34,641 nucleotides of DNA from Firmicutes bacterium UBA2598 (lineage in GTDB: Bacteria > Bacillota > PH28-bin88). Positions 30,281-34,641 of the stretch are shown here, piece by piece (position 1 is the stretch's first letter; each line of letters opens with the position of its first letter). The stretch covers positions 1-34,641 of the forward strand of contig DDKM01000094.1 of assembly GCA_002339345.1 (NCBI GenBank), read 5' to 3'. The notes beneath the pieces were generated by a model. It was not told where the DNA came from, made no database searches, and worked only from the letters and a program-made list of their open reading frames with translations. The position numbers and the translations under genes were made by a program.

Positions 30281-30871
30281 TTAAGGTTGCCAAAACTCCC
30301 CTTTCGGTAAAAACATTCCTTTTTCAAAATCCAGCAACCGCTGTTTCAGGGGCAGCCCCCCGCCAAACCCGCCCAGGCCGCCGCCGGCGGCCAGCACCCG
30401 GTGTCAGGGAACCACCAGGGCCAGGGGATTTTTGGCCATGATCTGCCCTACCGCCCTGGCCGCCTGGGGCCGGTCCACCCGATGGGCCACCTGCTGGTAG
30501 GTCAGGGTTTCCCCATAGGGGATTTCCATTACCGCCTGCCGGACCGCCCGGCCGAACTGGGTATGGGCGCCCCAATCCACTGGATGGCGGGATAGGTCCA
30601 CCCGTTCCCCGGTAAAATACCGCCTCAAATCCTCCGCCAGGGCGGCCAAGTGCCTCGCCCCGGGGGTGACCGCCGGTTGTCCCGGTGACCACATCCGGCC
30701 CAGGCTGTCCGTGCCCTCTGCCACCCGGCAAGGGCTGGCCGGTTTGCTCCTTAGTTCCGCTTCCACCCTCCACTGCTGCGTCCCAGGCAAGGTTACCGCC
30801 ACCAATCCAGCAGCGGAAGCCTTAGCCCCCACAAATCCCCATGGTGTATCCATCACGAACCAGTCCAGCAT
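30281..30871 (-). CDS. ogt: O6-alkylguanine-DNA alkyltransferase with TGA at the catalytic cysteine codon (probable selenoprotein)
   Basis: Ogt repairs O6-alkylguanine by transferring the alkyl group to an active-site cysteine in PCHRV. Here the motif NPLALVVP-(TGA)-HRVLA is intact except that the cysteine codon is TGA (30406-30404), residue 156. The frame continues without lesion for 40 residues, HRVLAAGGGLGGFGGGLPLK and QRLLDFEKGMF, the conserved Ogt C-terminus, to TAA 30283-30281. Upstream landmarks are FGRAVRQAVMEIPYGET (about 106-122) and QAARAVGQIMAKNP. A 17-base hairpin begins 11 bases after the TGA (30392-30376). ATG 30871 follows GGGAG by 8 bases. Selenocysteine decoding would give a 196-residue protein with a more nucleophilic active site. 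A nonsense mutation is the alternative, but the clean downstream frame argues against old decay. Confidence 0.82.
30376..30392 (-). promoter_or_regulatory. Candidate bacterial SECIS element of the ogt selenocysteine codon
   Basis: On the minus strand GGCCGCC (30392-30386), loop GGC (30385-30383) and GGCGGCC (30382-30376) form a perfect 7-bp stem. The loop begins 18 bases after the TGA. This meets the usual bacterial SECIS rules as I recall them: apical loop about 16-37 bases downstream, a short upper stem and G among the first two loop bases. The stem is GC-rich and encodes Ala-Gly-Gly-Gly, so chance is possible. Confidence 0.55.
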
Positions 30872-30962
30872 TTGCCCATCTCCCATCAACCCCTTGGTGT
30901 TGATCCATTCGACGCCCGAAGGAAAAAGTTTACTTAGTGAAAAAATTCTTTTGCCTCCACTA

Positions 30963-30991
30963 GAAAAAAAGGAGCCAGGTCAAGACCTGGC
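30963..30991 (-). terminator. Rho-independent terminator of the CoA-transferase gene
   Basis: On the minus strand GCCAGGTC (30991-30984) and GACCTGGC (30981-30974) form a perfect 8-bp stem with a 2-base loop TT, followed by TCC and seven T (30970-30964). It lies 38 bases after the stop codon of the CoA-transferase. Confidence 0.9.
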
Positions 30992-31028
30992 CGGCAACAT
31001 AAAATTGGGTATGGTGTGTGGAAGGTGG

Positions 31029-32384
31029 CTAGGAACTTAACTTATTGGACCGCCGCCAGATGTTCATTTCCTGGGCGGCCTTGATCAAATCCTCCCGAAA
31101 GGATGGGTGGGCGATGGAAATAATCCTTTCCGCACGCTCCCACGTGGATAGCCCAGCCAGGTTCACCTTGCCGTATTCCGTAACCAGGTAATGGGCCTGG
31201 GTCCGCGGGTCGGTGACAATCTCTCCCGGCGGCAGGGTAGGCACCACCCTGGATTTCAGCTCTCCCGTCCCCTTGTCGGTGTATGTGGAGGTAAAGCAAA
31301 TAAAACCCTTACCCCCCCGGGACATGAACCCTCCGGTGAGGAAATCCAGCTGGCCACCGGTGCCGCTAATTTGGCGAGTACCGGCGGATTCCGACGAGGC
31401 TTGCCCAAAGAGGTCTACCTCCACGCAGTTGTTGATAGTCATTAGTTTATCATTCTGGGCCATCACATGGGGGGCGTTGGTAAAGCTGACCGGGTGGGCG
31501 GCCATGGCCGGATTGTGATCCACCCAGTCATAAAGGGCCTGGGTACCCACGCAAAAGGTCCACACACATTTGTTTCTTTCCACGCTTTTCGTGCGGTTGG
31601 TCAGTTTACCCGCCTTGAACATCTCCAGGTAAGCATCAACCAGCATTTCGGTATGACACCCCAAATCCTTGAGATCGGATTGGGCGATGAGGGTACCGAC
31701 GGTGTTGGGCATCCCACCGATGCCAAGCTGGATGGTGGAACCATCCTCGATTTCTTCCACAATCAAGCCAGCGATGATTTTGTCCACCTCGGTGGGGGGT
31801 GCCGGGTTAAGGGTTGGTAGGGGCGCGGTATGTTCCACAATGTAATCCACTTCCGAGACGTGCAGCAATTCCTCAGAACCTCCCCGGGACCAGGGCATGT
31901 TTTCATTCACTTCTACAATAATCACCTTGGCCTGGTCGGCAATGGCCCGGGAAGCGGAAACGGTCAGGCCGAAGTTGAAATAACCGTGTTTATCCATAGG
32001 TGGCACAACAAACATGGCTACATCCACCGGTAGGTTGCTCTTGCGGTAAAAGTGAGGTTTGTTCCGGTACATCATCGGGATGTAGTTCATCAAACCCTGG
32101 TCGTGCAGCTTGCGGTCCACTCCGCTGAAGTGCCAGCTGCTGACGGTGAAAACCTCCCGCAGGGGATCAACTTTAACGATTTCCGGTACCCGCAAACTCA
32201 GGGCTGTTCTTACCTTTATATCGGACAACTCATCCCTGCGGTTGGCCAGTGCCAGATCAAGGGCCACAGGGGTATTGGCAAAACCAGCATAGTCCACCCA
32301 ATCACCCGGTTTGACGACCTTCACCGCCTCTGCAGGGGTAGTCAATTTTTGCCTGTACTGGGCTGCAAAATTCATGGACAGCAT
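31029..32384 (-). CDS. Acetyl-CoA hydrolase/transferase family CoA-transferase (butyryl-CoA:acetate type)
   Basis: The 451-residue enzyme moves CoA between acyl-CoA and a free acid. It closely follows butyryl-CoA:acetate CoA-transferases: QLGIGGMPNTVGTLIAQSDL, CHTEMLVDAYLEMF, FGQASSESAGTRQISGTGGQ (with the catalytic glutamate in the SES segment) and TEYGKVNLAGLSTWERAE, ending NIWRRSNK. Domains are the N-terminal acetyl-CoA hydrolase/transferase part (1-200) and the C-terminal part (210-451). ATG 32384 follows GGGAGGTG by about 4-5 bases. It is divergent from the sigma-54 activator, 193 bases apart, and single, ending at a strong terminator. Butyrate, propionate or crotonate with acetate are likely substrates; the activator may control it, but I found no -24/-12 element upstream. 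Confidence 0.9.
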   Translation of the reverse strand: MLSMNFAAQYRQKLTTPAEAVKVVKPGDWVDYAGFANTPVALDLALANRRDELSDIKVRTALSLRVPEIVKVDPLREVFTVSSWHFSGVDRKLHDQGLMNYIPMMYRNKPHFYRKSNLPVDVAMFVVPPMDKHGYFNFGLTVSASRAIADQAKVIIVEVNENMPWSRGGSEELLHVSEVDYIVEHTAPLPTLNPAPPTEVDKIIAGLIVEEIEDGSTIQLGIGGMPNTVGTLIAQSDLKDLGCHTEMLVDAYLEMFKAGKLTNRTKSVERNKCVWTFCVGTQALYDWVDHNPAMAAHPVSFTNAPHVMAQNDKLMTINNCVEVDLFGQASSESAGTRQISGTGGQLDFLTGGFMSRGGKGFICFTSTYTDKGTGELKSRVVPTLPPGEIVTDPRTQAHYLVTEYGKVNLAGLSTWERAERIISIAHPSFREDLIKAAQEMNIWRRSNKLSS

Positions 32385-32518
32385 GACACCTCCCAGGCTG
32401 TTTAAATAAAGTTTACCAAAAAAACAGCCCAAAGCCCATCACCATTGGGTAAAAAGCGGAATCTGACAGGCGAAAGGCCGAAAAAAAACGGTTAAAATAT
32501 ACAAAATTAAGTGAATAA

Positions 32519-32530
32519 TGGTGTTATAAT
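32519..32530 (+). promoter_or_regulatory. Extended -10 promoter of the sigma-54 activator gene
   Basis: TATAAT (32525-32530) with TG two bases upstream (TGTTATAAT) forms an extended -10 element. A matching -35 is absent, which is usual for this class. The leader ends in AGGGGAGAGG before ATG 32578. Confidence 0.55.
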
Positions 32531-32577
32531 TTTGTCCAAAGAACCCGTGGAAAGCATAGTAAGGGGAGAGGATATCG

Positions 32578-34335
32578 ATGGGCAGGCGAAAATGGCATGC
32601 CGCGGCCCAGGCCAACTCAGAACACGCTCCCACCTGGATGAAAGCCATCATCAACTCCATTTATAACGGCATCATCGCCATTAATGCCAGTGGACACATT
32701 ATCCTCTGCAACCAGTCCGCTGCCAACCTGGTAGGAAAACCCGTTGAGGAAATTATTGGTCATCCCATCGGTGAGGTGATCCCCGGCTCGGGATTGATGC
32801 ATGTGGTGCAAACAGGAAAGGCCATGGTGGGCCAGCGCCTGGAAATCAACGGGACGGTAGTGTACAGCAACCGGACCCCGGTATGGGAGGAAGAAAGGAT
32901 CATTGGGGCGGTGGGTGTTTTCCTAGAGGAAACCAGTGTGGAAGCAATCCTGTCAGAGCTGGCGGTCTTCAAGCAATTGACCAAGGAACATGACATGCTG
33001 GTGGAGTCCTCCTTTGACGGCATTTTCATCACCGACGGCAAGGGTTATGTAAAAAGGGTAAACAGCGCCTATGAAATGGTGACGGGGATCAGCCGGGAGG
33101 AAGTAATGGGGAAGCACATGAGCCAGATGGTAGCGGATGGTCTCATCTCCCACTCTTCCACCCTGCAGGTGCTGGAAAAGAAGGAGCAGGTGACCATCGT
33201 GCAAAAAACCCGCTCCGGCCGGGACATCATGGTCACCTCCACCCCCATCTTCAATGACCGGGGGGAAATCACCATGGTGGTATCCAATGTACGTAATATG
33301 AGCCACCTGAAAAAGCTGGAAGCAGAGCTTTCGGAAACTCGAGTGTTAACGGAGCGCTACCAGCAGCAGCTGAAGGAACTGCAGATGCAGCAGTTGCATT
33401 CCAGTGAGGTGATTTACCAATCCCCCGCCATGCTCAAGATTTATGAAGCAGCCTTGCGGGTAGCACCCTTTGACTCCACCGTCCTCATCCAGGGGGAATC
33501 CGGGGTGGGTAAGGAAGTGGTGGCCCGTTTAATCCACAGGGAAAGCGGCCGGGCAGAGAAACCCTTTATCAAGGTCAACTGTGGCGCGATCCCCGAAAAC
33601 CTGCTGGAGACGGAACTTTTTGGTTACGAAAGCGGCGCCTTTACCGGTTCCAACAAGGCAGGTAAGGCCGGGTTGTTTGAAGTGGCCCATGAAGGAACCC
33701 TTTTCCTGGATGAGGTGGGTGAGCTGCCCTTGAACCTGCAGGTAAAGCTGCTCCGGGTGATTCAAGATAAGGAAATCAAGCGGGTTGGGGGCAACAAATT
33801 CCGCACCGTGGATGTCCGCCTGATCGCCGCCACTAACCGGGATGTGGAAGCCATGGTACAAGCAGGCACCTTTCGGGAAGATCTTTTCTACCGGCTGAAT
33901 GTTATCCCCCTCCACATTCCCCCCTTGCGGGAACGCCCAGAGGATGTGGTGGCCCTGATCCGGCATTTCCTGCAAAAACTCAATGAAAAGTACAGTATGA
34001 ACAAAACCCTCACACCAGCCGCCCTGAAGAAACTTTATGAATATCACTGGCCGGGTAATGTGCGGGAACTGAACAATGTAATGGAAAACATTTTAATTAT
34101 GTCCGAAAGCAATACCATCGGGGTGGAGAATCTACCCAGGCATTTTACAAAGGACCGGGATGCCGGTCATGATGCTGTGGTGGTAACGGATATCATCAAA
34201 CTTGCCGAAGCCAGGAAACAGCTGGAACAAAAGTTGATCAAAATGGCCATCAAGCGAACCGGCTCCCTGCGCAAGGCCGCCAGCCTGCTGGGAATGGACC
34301 ACAGTACCCTGAGCCGGTTGCTGCATAAGCGGTGA
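32578..34335 (+). CDS. PAS-PAS sigma-54-dependent activator (enhancer-binding protein)
   Basis: This 585-residue regulator activates RNA polymerase with sigma-54 by ATP hydrolysis. The first PAS domain spans about residues 20-125 and the second about 135-245; a coiled-coil linker (245-280) leads to the AAA domain (about 285-515) with Walker A GESGVGKE, the sigma-54 contact loop ESGAFTGS, Walker B LFLDEVGEL and R-finger region FREDLFYRLNVIPL. The GAFTGA loop ends in Ser instead of Ala, a tolerated change in some activators. The C-terminus is a TyrR-like helix-turn-helix (SLRKAASLLGMDHSTLSRLL). No receiver domain exists, so a small-molecule signal at a PAS domain is likely. Enhancer-like palindromes and a sigma-54 promoter follow directly downstream. 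Confidence 0.96.
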   Translation: MGRRKWHAAAQANSEHAPTWMKAIINSIYNGIIAINASGHIILCNQSAANLVGKPVEEIIGHPIGEVIPGSGLMHVVQTGKAMVGQRLEINGTVVYSNRTPVWEEERIIGAVGVFLEETSVEAILSELAVFKQLTKEHDMLVESSFDGIFITDGKGYVKRVNSAYEMVTGISREEVMGKHMSQMVADGLISHSSTLQVLEKKEQVTIVQKTRSGRDIMVTSTPIFNDRGEITMVVSNVRNMSHLKKLEAELSETRVLTERYQQQLKELQMQQLHSSEVIYQSPAMLKIYEAALRVAPFDSTVLIQGESGVGKEVVARLIHRESGRAEKPFIKVNCGAIPENLLETELFGYESGAFTGSNKAGKAGLFEVAHEGTLFLDEVGELPLNLQVKLLRVIQDKEIKRVGGNKFRTVDVRLIAATNRDVEAMVQAGTFREDLFYRLNVIPLHIPPLRERPEDVVALIRHFLQKLNEKYSMNKTLTPAALKKLYEYHWPGNVRELNNVMENILIMSESNTIGVENLPRHFTKDRDAGHDAVVVTDIIKLAEARKQLEQKLIKMAIKRTGSLRKAASLLGMDHSTLSRLLHKR

Positions 34336-34348
34336 ATTATTGCAACAC

Positions 34349-34366
34349 TGGTGCGTATTTGCAACA
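34349..34366. promoter_or_regulatory. Upstream enhancer site 1 (imperfect palindrome)
   Basis: TGGTGCGTATTTGCAACA matches the downstream site at 14 of 18 positions. A third half-site, ATTATTGCAACA, lies at 34336-34347. The centre is about 73 bases, close to seven helical turns, from site 2, so both can be bound on one face of the DNA. Confidence 0.5.
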
Positions 34367-34420
34367 GACCAGATCATTACTCGTTCCATAGCCTTACCAC
34401 TGGGATGCCAGGATGATTTC

Positions 34421-34440
34421 ATGGTGCATTATTGCACCAT
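34421..34440. promoter_or_regulatory. Upstream enhancer site 2 (perfect 20-bp palindrome)
   Basis: ATGGTGCA and TGCACCAT are perfect 8-base arms around TTAT. The site ends 71 bases before the -24 element, typical enhancer distance. The adjacent activator is the likely binder. Confidence 0.65.
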
Positions 34441-34511
34441 TTTGTTTTTATATCCATCTGAACAAACGAAATTTTTCGTAAATTCAATAGTGTTGGCGAT
34501 ACCCTTTAGCT

Positions 34512-34526
34512 TGGCACATACTTTGC
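34512..34526 (+). promoter_or_regulatory. Sigma-54 (-24/-12) promoter
   Basis: TGGCAC-N5-TTGC (34512-34526) is a perfect match to the sigma-54 consensus with GG and GC correctly spaced. Transcription should start near 34538 and run out of the window. A GGAGGGG with TTG at 34630 may be the start of the first regulated gene, of which only four codons are visible. No other gene lies in 34336-34641. Confidence 0.85.
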
Positions 34527-34641
34527 TATTGAAAAAAGAAACAAGAACACAACGTCGACGGAGAGAGGAACAAAAAAGATCAGGGGCAGGGTTTACCGAA
34601 CCTGGCCGGGAAACTGGAGGGGATTGCAATTGCAGCTTTTA

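Noticed and set aside
30404..30889. A truncated alkyltransferase ending at the TGA
   Set aside because: The reading frame continues with conserved sequence through the TGA to TAA at 30281, and the TGA falls exactly on the catalytic residue. Selenocysteine fits better than truncation.
32385..32577. A sigma-54 promoter for the CoA-transferase
   Set aside because: I looked for GG-N10-GC with the surrounding consensus on the minus strand and found no acceptable match, although a sigma-54 activator is divergent to it.

Overview
The window looks like a chromosomal segment of a spore-forming, anaerobic Gram-positive bacterium of the Desulfotomaculum/Pelotomaculum type (Peptococcaceae). This is an inference from strong AGGAGG-type ribosome binding sites, Spo0A-box-like heptamers, a butyryl-CoA:acetate-type CoA-transferase, a sigma-54/PAS regulator, an AmmeMemoRadiSam gene pair and a probable selenoprotein. 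Most of the DNA is GC-rich. The stretch from about 17.5 to 25.1 kb is clearly more AT-rich and is accessory DNA.

Layout. 1-5936 (- strand): a nucleoside salvage operon, deoC, a BMP-family lipoprotein, a double ABC ATPase and two permeases. A promoter with an overlapping palindrome and a leader terminator precede deoC, and a 16-bp hairpin separates the lipoprotein gene from the ATPase gene. 6388-8085 (-): a DUF1638 gene and a BASS-type transporter. 8193-8572: an apparent transposase-less IS200/IS605-like element carrying an orphan omega (HEARO/IscB-type) RNA, lying between an IlvD/Edd dehydratase gene and its probable terminator. 10420-10602: an azlD remnant. 10622-12879 (+): an autoregulated MarR repressor and a 14-TM drug exporter. 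12981-14228 (-): a YkvI-family transporter. 14438-16597 (+): tex. 16675-16824: the 5' stump of a THUMP/RlmL-type rRNA methyltransferase gene, cut off where the accessory region begins.

Accessory region 16787-25118: a short-chain dehydrogenase, an IS3 orfA remnant, and a type I-B CRISPR-Cas effector set on the - strand (cas6, cas8b, a separate small-subunit gene, cas7, cas5, cas3). It has no cas4, cas1 or cas2 and only a two-repeat, one-spacer degenerate array. cas6 appears to start at a rare ATT codon.

25167-34641: a tartrate/D-malate-type dehydrogenase, a tiny cysteine-rich protein, then a likely - strand operon: an O6-alkylguanine-DNA alkyltransferase whose catalytic cysteine codon is TGA, a Memo-AMMECR1 fusion, its radical SAM partner and an M29/NicX-like peptidase. 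The alkyltransferase reads through TGA into a fully conserved C-terminus, and a 7-bp hairpin with a G-led loop follows at bacterial SECIS distance, so it is probably a selenoprotein. The window ends with a CoA-transferase, a divergent PAS-PAS-AAA sigma-54 activator, two palindromic enhancer sites and a consensus -24/-12 promoter firing out of the window.

Best candidates for something unusual: the Sec-containing alkyltransferase (30281-30871), the orphan omega RNA element (8274-8572), and the adaptation-less type I-B locus with its relic array.
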